Assembly: GCF_025137375.1 (NCBI RefSeq)
Contig: NZ_CP073720.1
Span: 8,518,501 to 8,582,500 of the forward strand
DNA length: 64,000 bases
Reading direction: 5' to 3'
Source of the DNA: Dactylosporangium fulvum
Lineage (GTDB): Bacteria > Actinomycetota > Actinomycetes > Mycobacteriales > Micromonosporaceae
Shown piece after piece: positions 41,128 through 49,149 of this stretch. Positions within the stretch are counted from its first letter, which is position 1; each line of letters opens with the position of its first letter. A program made the translations under genes and the position numbers. The notes under the pieces were generated by a model. The model searched no databases, was not told the origin of the DNA, and saw only the letters and a program-made list of their open reading frames with translations.

Positions 41128-42216
41128 CTACTTGGGGAGACGCAGCGCGATCGTCGGCGCGTCGGCCATCACCGAGTTGGGCGCGCCGCCCTTGGCGACG
41201 TCGGCCGGCGGCCGGTCGGCCCGGCCGACGGTCACCTCGGGATAGAGCTCGACCTCGTCCCATTCCCCCATTGCCTGGGCCTCGTGCCGGTTGAGCTCCA
41301 CCTCCCGCGGTGCCGCGGCCGCCGAGGTGCGGGCCAGCACCGCGGCACCGTTGGTGCTCACGTCGGTCACCAGCACCATGCCGTCACGCAACTCCAGGCG
41401 GACGTGGTTGCGGCTCACCCGGCGGCTCGCCTCGTCGTCGAGCCAGTTGCCGATCGTGATGCCCTCCTCCGGGGCGCGGCCGACGACAACCGGCCGGGCC
41501 GCGGTCAGCGGGAACCGGGTGCGGACCGTGCCGTTGATCCGCACCACCATCGGCACCGCGGGCGGGCGCACCCCGGCGTCGATGAGCCGCTCGCCGTGCC
41601 GCGGGCAGATCGGCGCGCCGCTGGGCAGTGCCGGCGGAGCCTGACCCGCGCCGGCGGCCGGCGGGCGGCCGAACACCGGACAGTCCCCCGCGGGGCACCG
41701 CCAGAACCGGCTCAGCACCGGATGCGGCCGGGGCGTCGACCCGGCCGACGGCGCCATCGTGAGGTCCATGCCGCCACGGGCGCCGATCGTCACGTACACC
41801 GGGCCGGGGTGGCCGGGCAGCGGCACCCGGCTGATCACCGGCAGGCCGGTGAGCGCCGCGACCTCCCGCACACGGCCGCCGGGCCGCGCGCCGGGTGGCA
41901 GCATCTCGATCAGCCCGTCGTCGGACCAGCGGCGCAGCACCATCCGCTCGTTGGAGGTGAAGTCGGTGTCGGACATCGCGCCGCGCTCCGCGACGGCATA
42001 GAGCCCGACCCCGCCGTCACCCAGCTGACGGCTGAGCGCGTCGACGAAGAGCCCGAGGCGAAGCAGCGCGGCCGGACGGCCACTGTCGAGGTCGACGCTG
42101 CGGGCCGCCTCCACCAGGTCGATGACGCCACCCGCGGCCAGCGGGTCGACGCTCAGTCTCCGCTCGATCGCGTCAAGTGCACGGCTGGTTTCGAATCGCA
42201 CCCCGATATCATGCAT
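41128..42216 (-). CDS. FHA-domain protein
   Basis: A 362-residue protein. The N-terminal half is helical, starting HDIGVRFETSRALDAIERRLSVDP, followed by CPAGDCPVFG and APICPRHGERL, which together supply four cysteines that may form a zinc ribbon. The C-terminal FHA domain (about 230-340) has VVVGRAPEEG, RRVSRNHVRLELRDG and VTDVSTNGAAVLARTS, so the phosphothreonine-binding Arg, Ser and Asn are present. It should bind phosphoproteins of Ser/Thr kinases, possibly the PASTA kinase at 17 kb. The ATG at 42216 is preferred over the GTG at 42249, without a strong ribosome-binding site for either. Confidence 0.82.
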   Translation of the reverse strand: MHDIGVRFETSRALDAIERRLSVDPLAAGGVIDLVEAARSVDLDSGRPAALLRLGLFVDALSRQLGDGGVGLYAVAERGAMSDTDFTSNERMVLRRWSDDGLIEMLPPGARPGGRVREVAALTGLPVISRVPLPGHPGPVYVTIGARGGMDLTMAPSAGSTPRPHPVLSRFWRCPAGDCPVFGRPPAAGAGQAPPALPSGAPICPRHGERLIDAGVRPPAVPMVVRINGTVRTRFPLTAARPVVVGRAPEEGITIGNWLDDEASRRVSRNHVRLELRDGMVLVTDVSTNGAAVLARTSAAAAPREVELNRHEAQAMGEWDEVELYPEVTVGRADRPPADVAKGGAPNSVMADAPTIALRLPK

Positions 42217-42413
42217 CAATCCGGTGTCCGCAAAGCCGCCGCCGACCACCTCGGCAACCGACGGCGGGCCTTGCGTCGCGCATCGGCGTCACCTCGGGGG
42301 GAGAGGCAGGGGAAGGCACCGGCACGCGGTATTCATGTCGTGACTGTTGGTAACCAACGGTAGATCACCGTTCGGCGTGAAGACAGCGGTGAATGGCTGA
42401 ATGAACTGCGGCC

Positions 42414-42914
42414 TCAGCCGCCGCAGACCTTGGCGACCTCGGCCAGCCGGTGCGCGTCGATGCCGTCGCGCTGCTCGACAGCGAGCGGATGGTCGGTCGG
42501 CTCCAGCTCGACGCACGGCCGGCGCCCCGGCTCACGGGTGTGCACCCGACTCTTCAGCTGCAGCGTCTCCGGGTAGCCGGGGATGTTGTTCGAGAGCCAG
42601 CCGAAGTACGGCTTCTCCTCGACGCGGCCGGGGTCCTCCCAGCGCTCGACGGCCCGCTCGAAGTTCGCCGGGCTCAGGCTGACCCAGACGTTGTAGGTGA
42701 GCTGCTCCTCGGTGCCCTTCACCGGGATCTCGATCAGGCCCCGGATGAAAAAGTGCCGCTCCTCCACCTCGGGGGCGTCGATGCAGCACAGCTCTTCTTC
42801 CAGGAACGACTCGCCGCCGACGCCCGGCGCGCCCCAGTAGTCCGGTGCGGAGAACGCCCAGACGCTGGGCACGTCGCCGAGGTCGAGGCCGCAACACTCG
42901 CAGACGAAAGTCAC
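42414..42914 (-). CDS. DUF2199-family protein
   Basis: A 166-residue protein opening TFVCECCGLDLGDVPSVWAFSAPDYW, with a CxxC pair typical of DUF2199, then HFFIRGLIEIPVKGTEEQLTYNVWVSLSPANF and PYFGWLSNNIPGYPET. Function unknown; the cysteines may hold a metal. GGAAGGA eight bases before the GTG at 42914 sets the start. It follows proC by 64 nt on the same strand. Confidence 0.8.
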   Translation of the reverse strand: MTFVCECCGLDLGDVPSVWAFSAPDYWGAPGVGGESFLEEELCCIDAPEVEERHFFIRGLIEIPVKGTEEQLTYNVWVSLSPANFERAVERWEDPGRVEEKPYFGWLSNNIPGYPETLQLKSRVHTREPGRRPCVELEPTDHPLAVEQRDGIDAHRLAEVAKVCGG

Positions 42915-42978
42915 CGCGGCATCCTTCCAGACGACCGGCGGCGGCCACCCGCGGGCCGGAAGCGCGGCCGGCTCGGTT

Positions 42979-43782
42979 TCAGCTCTGGGACGCGATCTCA
43001 CGGGCGCGGTCGCGGGCCGCCTCCAGCGCGGCCAGGAACGCCGCACGGACGCCGTGGTTCTCCAACTCCCGGATGGCGTTGATGGTGGTACCGGCGGGTG
43101 ACGTCACCGCCTCGCGGAGCTTGACCGGGTGCTCGCCGGACTCGCGCAGCATCACGGCCGAGCCGATGGCCGACTGGACGATGAGGTCGTGCGCCACCTG
43201 GCGGGGCAGGCCGAGCAGGATGCCGGCGTCGGTCATCGCCTCGACCAGGAAGTAGAAGTAGGCCGGGCCGGAGCCGGAAAGGGCGGTCACCGCGTCCTGC
43301 TGCGACTCGGGGACGCGGATCGTGCGCCCGAGCGGCCGGAACATCTCCTCGGTCTGGGCCAGGTGGTCGGCGGTCGCGTGCGAGCCGGCCGAGATCGCGG
43401 TCATGGCCTCGTCGACGAGCGCCGGGGTGTTCGTCATGACGCGGACGACGGGTGTCCCCTCGGGGAGGTACTTCGCGAAGAAGGCGGTGGGCAGGCCGGC
43501 GCAGAGCGACACCACGAGCTTGTCCTCGGGCACCTTGGGCCCGATGTCCTCGAGCAGCGTCCCGGCGTCCTGCGGCTTGACCGCGATCGTGAGCACGTCC
43601 GCCTCACGCAGGGCGGTCTCGTTGTCGACGACGCGGATGCCGTAGCGCTCGGTGAGCTCCTGGGCCCGCTCCGGCCGCCGCGCCGTGGCGATGAGCCGGT
43701 CGGCCGACCAGCCGGCGCGCAGCAGCCCGGACAGCAGCACCTCGCCCAGCTTCCCGGCGCCGAGGACCGCAACGATCCGCAC
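42979..43782 (-). CDS. proC: Pyrroline-5-carboxylate reductase
   Basis: A 267-residue enzyme: VRIVAVLGAGKLGEVLLSGLLRAGW is the NADP-binding start, VKPQDAGTLLEDI, VRVMTNTPALVDEAMTAIS and SGSGPAYFYFLVEAMTDAGILLGLPR the proline-binding C-terminal dimerisation domain, then TSPAGTTINAIRELENHGVRAAF. It catalyses the last step of proline synthesis. GGAGG seven bases before the GTG sets the start. Confidence 0.95.
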   Translation of the reverse strand: MRIVAVLGAGKLGEVLLSGLLRAGWSADRLIATARRPERAQELTERYGIRVVDNETALREADVLTIAVKPQDAGTLLEDIGPKVPEDKLVVSLCAGLPTAFFAKYLPEGTPVVRVMTNTPALVDEAMTAISAGSHATADHLAQTEEMFRPLGRTIRVPESQQDAVTALSGSGPAYFYFLVEAMTDAGILLGLPRQVAHDLIVQSAIGSAVMLRESGEHPVKLREAVTSPAGTTINAIRELENHGVRAAFLAALEAARDRAREIASQS

Positions 43783-43886
43783 GTCGAACCTCCTCCGTTC
43801 GAGCCTGCCCGGGGCACCGCACGAGGCGGACCCGGCGCGGCTCCCAGACCTCAATCTTGCCGGCCGCCGGGCGGCCGCGGACAGCG

Positions 43887-43939
43887 CCGTGACCGGCAGC
43901 GGCCCGCGGCACAGTGGTCGCGGGCCCTGCCGGTCACGG
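43887..43939. terminator. Long hairpin terminator after the phosphofructokinase gene
   Basis: CCGTGACCGGCAG (43887-43899) pairs perfectly with 43927-43939 and GGCCCGCG (43901-43908) with 43919-43926; 21 bp in total with one bulged C. It lies 6 nt past the minus-strand pfk stop, in the gap before proC. Confidence 0.8.
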
Positions 43940-43945
43940 ACTCCG

Positions 43946-44974
43946 TCAGGAGCCGAAGAAGACCTCGGCCTCGGTGTACCGCTCGACGGGCACCGTCTTC
44001 AACTCACGCGTGGCCTCGGCCAGCGGAACGCGGACGATGTCCACGCCCTGGAGGGCCACCATCTTGCCGAAGTCACCCTCGTGGACCGCGTCGATCGCGT
44101 GCAGGCCGAAACGGGTGGCCAGAACGCGGTCGAACGCGGTCGGGGTGCCGCCGCGCTGGATGTGACCGAGGACGACCGTGCGGGCCTCCTTGCCGGTCTT
44201 CTCCTCCAGCTGCTCGGCCAGCCACTGGCCGATGCCGCCCAGCCGGACGTGGCCGAACGCGTCGAGCTCCTGGTTGTGCAGCACCATCTGGCCGTCGAGC
44301 GGCTGGGCGCCCTCGGCGACGACGACGATCGGCGAATACTGCGTCTGGAACCGCTTCTCGACGTAGCCCGCGACCTGCTCGACGTCGAACTGCCGCTCCG
44401 GCAGCAGGATGACGTTGGCGCCACCGGCGAGGCCGGCGTGCAGCGCGATCCAGCCGGCGTGGCGGCCCATGACCTCGACGACGAGGGTGCGGTGGTGCGA
44501 CTCGGCGGTGGTGTGCAGCCGGTCGATCGCCTCCATGGCGATGTTGACCGCGGTGTCGAAGCCGAACGTGTAGTCGGTGGCGCCCAGGTCGTTGTCGATC
44601 GTCTTCGGCACGCCGACGACGTTGACCCCCAGGTCGGTCAGCTTCGCGGCGACGCCGAGGGTGTCCTCGCCACCGATCGCGACGAGCGCGTCGATGCCCA
44701 GGTCGGCCAGGTTGGACTTGATCTTCTCGACGCCGCCGTCGATCTTGAACGGGTTGGTGCGCGAGGAGCCGAGGATGGTGCCACCGCGCGGGAGGATGCC
44801 GCGCACCTGCGCGATGCCCAGCTCACGGGTGACGCCTTCGAGGGGTCCGCGCCAACCGTCACGGAAGCCCACGAACTCGTGGCCGTAGGTGGAGATCCCC
44901 TTGCGGACCACGGCACGGATGACCGCGTTGAGACCGGGGCAGTCGCCGCCGCCGGTCAGTACGCCGATACGCAT
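43946..44974 (-). CDS. 6-phosphofructokinase, group III, with PPi-type active-site residues
   Basis: A 342-residue PFK: GVLTGGGDCPGLNAVIRAVV, GGEDTLGVAAKL, PKTIDNDLGATDYTFGFDTAV, MGRHAGWIALHAGLAGG and ILPRGGTILGSSRTNP. At the two positions that separate phosphoryl donors (Escherichia coli 104 and 124) it has Asp (GGED) and Lys (PKTID). In this family that pair goes with pyrophosphate rather than ATP use, as in Amycolatopsis PPi-PFK. The ATG at 44974 has AGGAAGG upstream. It is downstream of a divergently controlled MerR gene on the same strand. Confidence 0.92.
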   Translation of the reverse strand: MRIGVLTGGGDCPGLNAVIRAVVRKGISTYGHEFVGFRDGWRGPLEGVTRELGIAQVRGILPRGGTILGSSRTNPFKIDGGVEKIKSNLADLGIDALVAIGGEDTLGVAAKLTDLGVNVVGVPKTIDNDLGATDYTFGFDTAVNIAMEAIDRLHTTAESHHRTLVVEVMGRHAGWIALHAGLAGGANVILLPERQFDVEQVAGYVEKRFQTQYSPIVVVAEGAQPLDGQMVLHNQELDAFGHVRLGGIGQWLAEQLEEKTGKEARTVVLGHIQRGGTPTAFDRVLATRFGLHAIDAVHEGDFGKMVALQGVDIVRVPLAEATRELKTVPVERYTEAEVFFGS

Positions 44975-45101
44975 GCTTGATCTTGCCTTCCTGGTTGCGT
45001 TGCTCGCTCGATCCGTGCGGACGGGCGCGGTCGAGCCGGAGTTACCCGCCCATGGCGACGCTGCCGATTCACAGCGCACTGTAGTCGCTCCGCCTGAACG
45101 T

Positions 45102-45740
45102 TCAGCAGTCGTCCCTCCGGATTCCGAACATCTTCGCCGACTCGTGTTCCTGCGCGAGGCGTCGCAGCGCGGCCAGCAGCGAGTCACCGAGGATCGAGCC
45201 GACGACCGCGGCGTGCAGCTTTCCCTCGGCGTCCGAGGCCCGCCCGACGAAGTGCAGGTCGTGCACCGCGATTTGCTCCGCCACGTCGGCGTACTGCTCC
45301 AGCAGATCCGCGACATCGGCTCCGACCTGCTCAAACGCGGCGAGCACCTCGGCGGTGGCCTGCCGGGCGGGCGCACCGGACCTGACGAGCCAGCCGCGGC
45401 GTGCCACGAGGCCGTCCACCCGGACCTTCGCCGCCACGACGGACGCCGGATCGACGGCGTCCCGCGTGGTCACGGTCGTCGGCAGCGCCGAGCCGAGCAC
45501 CGAATGCACGTCCGGATCCGGCTGGTCCAGCGCAGTCAGCAGTTCACGAATCGTGGCGATGGGCAGTCGACCGATGTCCAGCAGGACCCGCACGAGCCGC
45601 AGCCGCTGGACGTGACGGTCGTCATACCGAGCCTGATTGGGGCTGGTCAGCTCGCCGGACGGCAGGAGGCCTTCGCGCAGGTAGTACTTGATCGTCGGCA
45701 CCGGCACGCCCGTCTTCTGGCTCAGCTCTGCGATGCGCAT
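45102..45740 (-). CDS. MerR-family transcriptional regulator
   Basis: A 212-residue protein: MRIAELSQKTGVPVPTIKYYLREGLLPSGELTSPNQARYDDRHVQRLRLVRVLLDIGRLPIATIRELL is a complete MerR winged HTH plus start of the dimer helix. The C-terminal ~120 residues are helical with no metal-binding Cys pattern, so a small-molecule ligand is more likely. AAGGAG four bases before the ATG. Divergent from two membrane protein genes across 80 bp that contain a dyad. Confidence 0.88.
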   Translation of the reverse strand: MRIAELSQKTGVPVPTIKYYLREGLLPSGELTSPNQARYDDRHVQRLRLVRVLLDIGRLPIATIRELLTALDQPDPDVHSVLGSALPTTVTTRDAVDPASVVAAKVRVDGLVARRGWLVRSGAPARQATAEVLAAFEQVGADVADLLEQYADVAEQIAVHDLHFVGRASDAEGKLHAAVVGSILGDSLLAALRRLAQEHESAKMFGIRRDDC

Positions 45741-45761
45741 GAAACTCCTTCCGACCTTGAT

Positions 45762-45805
45762 ATGGATAGTGTAGCTTTCCAATAGCAGACAGCACCGCTA
45801 TCCAT
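45762..45805. promoter_or_regulatory. MerR-type operator/promoter region
   Basis: ATGGATAG (45762-45769) pairs with CTATCCAT (45798-45805). Within it GGATAGTGTAGCTTTCC (45764-45780) is an imperfect MerR-style dyad. A TTGATA at 45758-45763 could be the -35 of the plus-strand gene with an elongated spacer. Confidence 0.5.
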
Positions 45806-45820
45806 TCTTGGGAGCCTCCG

Positions 45821-46786
45821 ATGCGTGTCGCTCAACTTCACCGCCCTCTCATCGTCGTCGCGGCTCTCATGGCCGCCCTCGCCGTCCTGGCGGCCGCCGG
45901 CATCGCCGTCGACGACCGCATGCTGGTCGGCGCGCCGATCTGGCTCAAGCCGCTCAAGTTCGCAGTGTCGATCACCGTCTACGCCGTGACCATCGCCTGG
46001 ATGGTGTCGCTTCTCGACCGCCACCGGCGCTTCGGCTGGTGGCTCGGCACCGTGATCGCCGCCACGATGCTGATCGAGATGGTGGTCATCGTGGGCCAGG
46101 CGGCGCGCGGGCACCAGAGCCACTTCAACAATCAAACCCCGCTCGACGCCACGTTGTTCAGCATCATGGGCGCCACGATCGCGATTGCCTGGCTCGCCAC
46201 GCTCGGGCTCGCGATCCTGCTGCTCATCCAGCGGCTGCCGGACCGCGCCGACACGCTCGCGGTGCGCTTCGGCCTGCTGGTCGGGCTCGGCGGCATGGCG
46301 GTCGGCTTCCTGATGACCATGCCGACCAAGGCGCAGCTCGCCGAGGAATCCCCCGGCATCGTCGGCGCGCACAGCGTCGGCGTCGCGGACGGCGGACCCG
46401 GTCTGCCACTGGTCAACTGGAGCACGACCGGCGGGGACCTGCGCGCCGGGCACTTCATCGGCATGCACGCGCTGCAGGCGCTGCCGCTGCTCGCCTTCAG
46501 CCTGACGCTGCTGTCACGGCGGCTGCCCCGCCTGCGCGCCGGGCGGGTCCGCACCCGGCTCGTCGTGGTCGCCGGCCTCGCCTACGCCGGGCTCACCGTC
46601 CTCGTCACCTGGCAGGCGCTGCGCGGCCAGCCGCTGATCCACCCCGACGCGCTCACGCTCGCCGTCGCGGGCGGACTGCTGCTCGCGACGGCCGGCGGGG
46701 TCGTCCGGGCGGTCGCGCCGACCGGCGACACCGAGGACATCGAGGACACCGCGGCACCGGCGCCGGTCCCGGCCGAGGTGGCGTGA
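45821..46786 (+). CDS. Polytopic membrane protein, unknown
   Basis: A 321-residue protein with about seven transmembrane helices, opening LIVVAALMAALAVLAAAGIAVDDRMLVGAPIWLKPLKFAVSI. Noted polar loops are RGHQSHFNNQTPLDATLFSIMG and LVNWSTTGGDLRAGHFIGMHALQALPL, where the His/Asn residues in and near helices may bind a cofactor. The C-terminus is acidic. I do not recognise a characterised family. GGGAG lies nearby upstream. It is divergent from MerR and overlaps the ABA4-like gene by one base (TGATG), so it is probably a MerR target with it. Confidence 0.72.
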   Translation: MRVAQLHRPLIVVAALMAALAVLAAAGIAVDDRMLVGAPIWLKPLKFAVSITVYAVTIAWMVSLLDRHRRFGWWLGTVIAATMLIEMVVIVGQAARGHQSHFNNQTPLDATLFSIMGATIAIAWLATLGLAILLLIQRLPDRADTLAVRFGLLVGLGGMAVGFLMTMPTKAQLAEESPGIVGAHSVGVADGGPGLPLVNWSTTGGDLRAGHFIGMHALQALPLLAFSLTLLSRRLPRLRAGRVRTRLVVVAGLAYAGLTVLVTWQALRGQPLIHPDALTLAVAGGLLLATAGGVVRAVAPTGDTEDIEDTAAPAPVPAEVA

Positions 46787-47232
46787 TGGCGTCGACGCTC
46801 TTCCAGCTGGCGTTTCTGGCGGCGGTACCGTTCTGGGCGCTCATGATCCTCACCCCCACCTGGCGGTGGACGCACCGGATCGTCTCGTCACCGCTGATCG
46901 TCCTGCCCGCGCCGGCCGTGTGGGTGGTCGCGATCCGGCCGGTGTTCGGGGACTTCGCGGCGGAGATGCTCAACCCCTCCCTCGACGGCGTCCGGACTCT
47001 CTTCACCGACGACATGGTGATCGCCGCCGTGTGGGCCCAGGTGCTGGCGTGGGACCTGTTCGTCGGCCGCTGGATCTACCTGGACAGCCGGGAGCGGCGG
47101 ATCCACCCGCTGATCATGGCCCCGGTGCTGGTGCTGACGATCCTGCTGTCGCCGATCGCCGTGCCGCTCTACCTGCTGCTGCGCTCGGCCCGCCCGGCAC
47201 CCGCCGCACGACCGGCTACGCAGGACGCATGA
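46786..47232 (+). CDS. ABA4-like (DUF4281) membrane protein
   Basis: A 148-residue protein with four helices: FQLAFLAAVPFWALMILTP, VLPAPAVWVVAIRPVF, VIAAVWAQVLAWDLFVGRWIYLDSRERRIHP and LIMAPVLVLTILLSPIAVPLYLLLR. The WDLFVGRWIY segment is typical of ABA4-like proteins; plant ABA4 is needed for neoxanthin formation, but bacterial homologues have no settled role. The ATG at 46786 shares a base with the upstream stop. The C-terminal end overlaps the convergent RNase gene by 17 nt. Confidence 0.78.
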   Translation: MASTLFQLAFLAAVPFWALMILTPTWRWTHRIVSSPLIVLPAPAVWVVAIRPVFGDFAAEMLNPSLDGVRTLFTDDMVIAAVWAQVLAWDLFVGRWIYLDSRERRIHPLIMAPVLVLTILLSPIAVPLYLLLRSARPAPAARPATQDA

Positions 47233-47713
47233 CCCGCCAGCGGGCGAGGTTGTGCCGGGCGTCCACCAGCGCGTCGTGCCGCCCCTCGGCGACCGGCAGC
47301 GGTGGGCGACCGGACTCGTCCCAGAGCTGGCGCAGGTCCTTGGTGAACCGGGGGATCTCCCGCGGCAGCGTGGGCATCGGCCCCCACAGCTGCGCCAGGG
47401 CGACGTGGTCATAGGCGGCGTACCAGGCCCAGAGCTCGAGCTCGTCCGCCTCCCCGCTGCGCAGCGGCTCGGTGAGGAACTCGAGCAGCTCGCCGCGGAT
47501 CCGGTCGCGGGAACGCCACGCCCGGTCGGCCGGCGAGGGGAGCTTGTCGAGGACGTTGCGCCGCACCCACGGCACCGCGCGGGACTCGTCGAACTCGGTC
47601 GAGACGGCGTAATACTCCCGTCCGTGCTCGTCGACGACGCCGATCGAGACCAGATCGATCAGCCGTCCGTCCTCGATGAACTCACAGTCGTAGAAGTACC
47701 GGTGCACCACCAT
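47216..47713 (-). CDS. Rv2179c-type 3'-5' exoribonuclease
   Basis: A 165-residue DEDD nuclease closely matching mycobacterial Rv2179c: HRYFYDCEFIEDGRLIDLVSIGVVDEHGREYYAVSTEFD (first D-E pair), ELWAWYAAYDHVALAQLWGPM (third Asp) and RHDALVDARHNLARWR (last Asp). The family trims RNA from the 3' end. The ATG at 47713 has AGGATG seven bases upstream; an in-frame ATG lies 9 nt further out. In mycobacteria this gene is next to aroG; here about 25 kb separate them. Confidence 0.9.
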   Translation of the reverse strand: MVVHRYFYDCEFIEDGRLIDLVSIGVVDEHGREYYAVSTEFDESRAVPWVRRNVLDKLPSPADRAWRSRDRIRGELLEFLTEPLRSGEADELELWAWYAAYDHVALAQLWGPMPTLPREIPRFTKDLRQLWDESGRPPLPVAEGRHDALVDARHNLARWRVMRPA

Positions 47714-47881
47714 CCGCTTCATCCTGCCCGTGTCGCCGCGACGGCGGGTCGGCGGGGGTGGCCGGATCACGCAACGTAGTCGGGAATGGGATCATCCGGC
47801 CTTCCGGCGCGATGTGCCGGATATCACCCGGTGGATTCGAAAGGTCAACGAACCGGGCGCCTGCGGATCGACCACGGACGA

Positions 47882-47924
47882 GCGGCCGGGCCGCGGGTGC
47901 TCGCACCACCCGCGGCCCGGCCGC
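47882..47924. other. 18-bp perfect hairpin in a divergent gap
   Basis: GCGGCCGGGCCGCGGGTG (47882-47899) pairs perfectly with 47907-47924 around a 7-nt loop. It lies in the 420-bp gap 47714-48133 between divergent genes, so neither flanking gene needs a terminator here. It could end an unannotated small RNA or be a DNA structure; apart from this and the Crp operator I see nothing else in the gap. Confidence 0.6.
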
Positions 47925-48072
47925 ATCCCTCTCCACCGCCCCCGCCCCCCAGCGGTTCGCGTGGTGGCACTAGCCTGCCTGCGTGCTCATGCACGGGCTG
48001 TCGGTGAGCCGATGCGGGGGATGTACAGACTCCGACACGCGCGTCATGATCTGGTAGAAGTTCATTACTGTG

Positions 48073-48100
48073 CTCGTGATCACCTAATGTTGATCACGAG
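48073..48100. promoter_or_regulatory. Operator overlapping the crp/fnr-family promoter
   Basis: CTCGTGATCA (48073-48082) and TGATCACGAG (48091-48100) are a perfect 10-bp inverted repeat with an 8-nt spacer. The spacer contributes TAATGT (48085-48090), a good -10 for the gene at 48134. The half site contains GTGATCAC, close to Crp-type GTGA/TCAC. Autorepression is the simplest reading. Confidence 0.6.
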
Positions 48101-48133
48101 TCCGTTCAAAGCTGAACCGGGAGGGGTTTGACC

Positions 48134-48826
48134 GTGGAGGGTCGACTGCCAGATCCCGGCGACGCACTGACCGGTGTGGACATGTTCAGTGGTCTGGATC
48201 CCGACGCGCGTCAGCGGGTCATCCAGGCGGCGGTGCCACGGACATACCGCAAAGGCCAGCTGCTGTTCGTCGAAAACGATCCGGGCGAGTCACTCATCGT
48301 GCTCAAGCGCGGTGCCGTGATGGTGTTCCGGACCGCTCCGACCGGCGAGCGCGCGGTGCTTTCGGTGGTCCGGCCGCCCGATGCGCTCGGCGAGGTGTCC
48401 CTGCTCGACGGCGCCGGCCGGTCGGCGTCGGCCGAGGCGATCGAGGACTGCCAGGCGCTCGCGCTCTCTCGGCACGCGTTCATCGAGCTGGTCCACGCCA
48501 ACCCACGGATCCTCGACGCCGTCATGCGGTCGCTGGGCGGGCTCATCCGGCGGCTCACCGAGCAGAACGCCGACCATGTCTTCCTCGACCTGCCCGGCCG
48601 GGTCGCCAAGACCCTGGTCCGCCTCGCCGGCGAGACCAACGCGCCGATGGTCACCATCGAGCTCAACCAGAGCCAGCTCGCCGAGATGGCGGGCGGCTCG
48701 CGGCAGAGCGTCAACCAGGCGATCGGCTCGTTCGCCAGCCGCGGCTGGCTGCGCACCGAGGGCCGCCGGATCGTGGTGACCGACCTCAGCGCGCTGCGCC
48801 GCCGGGCCGGCATGGTCGACCGCTAG
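48134..48826 (+). CDS. Crp/Fnr-family transcriptional regulator
   Basis: A 230-residue protein. Residues ~15-130 form a cyclic-nucleotide-binding barrel (GQLLFVENDPGESLIVLKRGAVMVFRTAPTGERAVLSVVRPPDALGEVSLLDGAGRSASAEA, with GE and RSA where cAMP phosphate is bound). The C-terminus is a winged helix (LAEMAGGSRQSVNQAIGSFASRGWLRTEGRRIVV). No Fnr-type cysteines are present. GGGAGGGG seven bases before the GTG at 48134 sets the start; a TTG at 48128 is too close. A cyclase gene lies 0.3 kb downstream. Confidence 0.9.
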   Translation: MEGRLPDPGDALTGVDMFSGLDPDARQRVIQAAVPRTYRKGQLLFVENDPGESLIVLKRGAVMVFRTAPTGERAVLSVVRPPDALGEVSLLDGAGRSASAEAIEDCQALALSRHAFIELVHANPRILDAVMRSLGGLIRRLTEQNADHVFLDLPGRVAKTLVRLAGETNAPMVTIELNQSQLAEMAGGSRQSVNQAIGSFASRGWLRTEGRRIVVTDLSALRRRAGMVDR

Positions 48827-49025
48827 CGCCGGTAAACCTTTCAGGCATCGTCGTCCGGACGGGCGGTTGGGTCGACCCAGCCGTCCGTCCCGTTTTTCCT
48901 GTATGCACGACGTCGGTCGCCTCCAGCTCGGCGAGCGTGGTCGCGTCGACCTCGACCGGGTCACCGGCGGAATGCGGCGTGCCTGTCGCATCCGTCCAGT
49001 CCCGGTCGAGTTGTGCCGCTGGCAT
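48786..49025 (-). CDS. Small protein, unknown, antisense to the crp/fnr terminator
   Basis: A 79-residue frame from the ATG at 49025 with an excellent ribosome-binding site (GGGGAGG, 6 nt spacing). The first 45 residues, from MPAAQLDRDWTDATG to ATTLAELEATDVV, look like a genuine short acidic protein of a type seen in other actinomycetes. The C-terminal 35 residues run through the terminator and into the 3' end of the crp/fnr gene and look non-coding, so the true end may be lost by a frameshift or the tail may be recent. Confidence 0.45.
   Translation of the reverse strand: MPAAQLDRDWTDATGTPHSAGDPVEVDATTLAELEATDVVHTGKTGRTAGSTQPPVRTTMPERFTGASGRPCRPGGAAR
48857..48897 (+). terminator. Rho-independent terminator of the crp/fnr-family gene
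   Basis: GGACGGGCGG (48857-48866) pairs with CCGTCCGTCC (48881-48890, one mismatch) with TGGGTCGACCCA inside, followed by TTTTT at 48893-48897. Confidence 0.8.
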
Positions 49026-49149
49026 CGTTCGCCTCCCCTGCGTCGAACGTGAATGTGCTCAACATTCCGCGTTCACGCGCTCTCTCTGTGTACACCTGGC
49101 CGGTGCGGTCGCCGACATGTGAGGATGTGTTTCTCAGCGAGGTTCGGGA

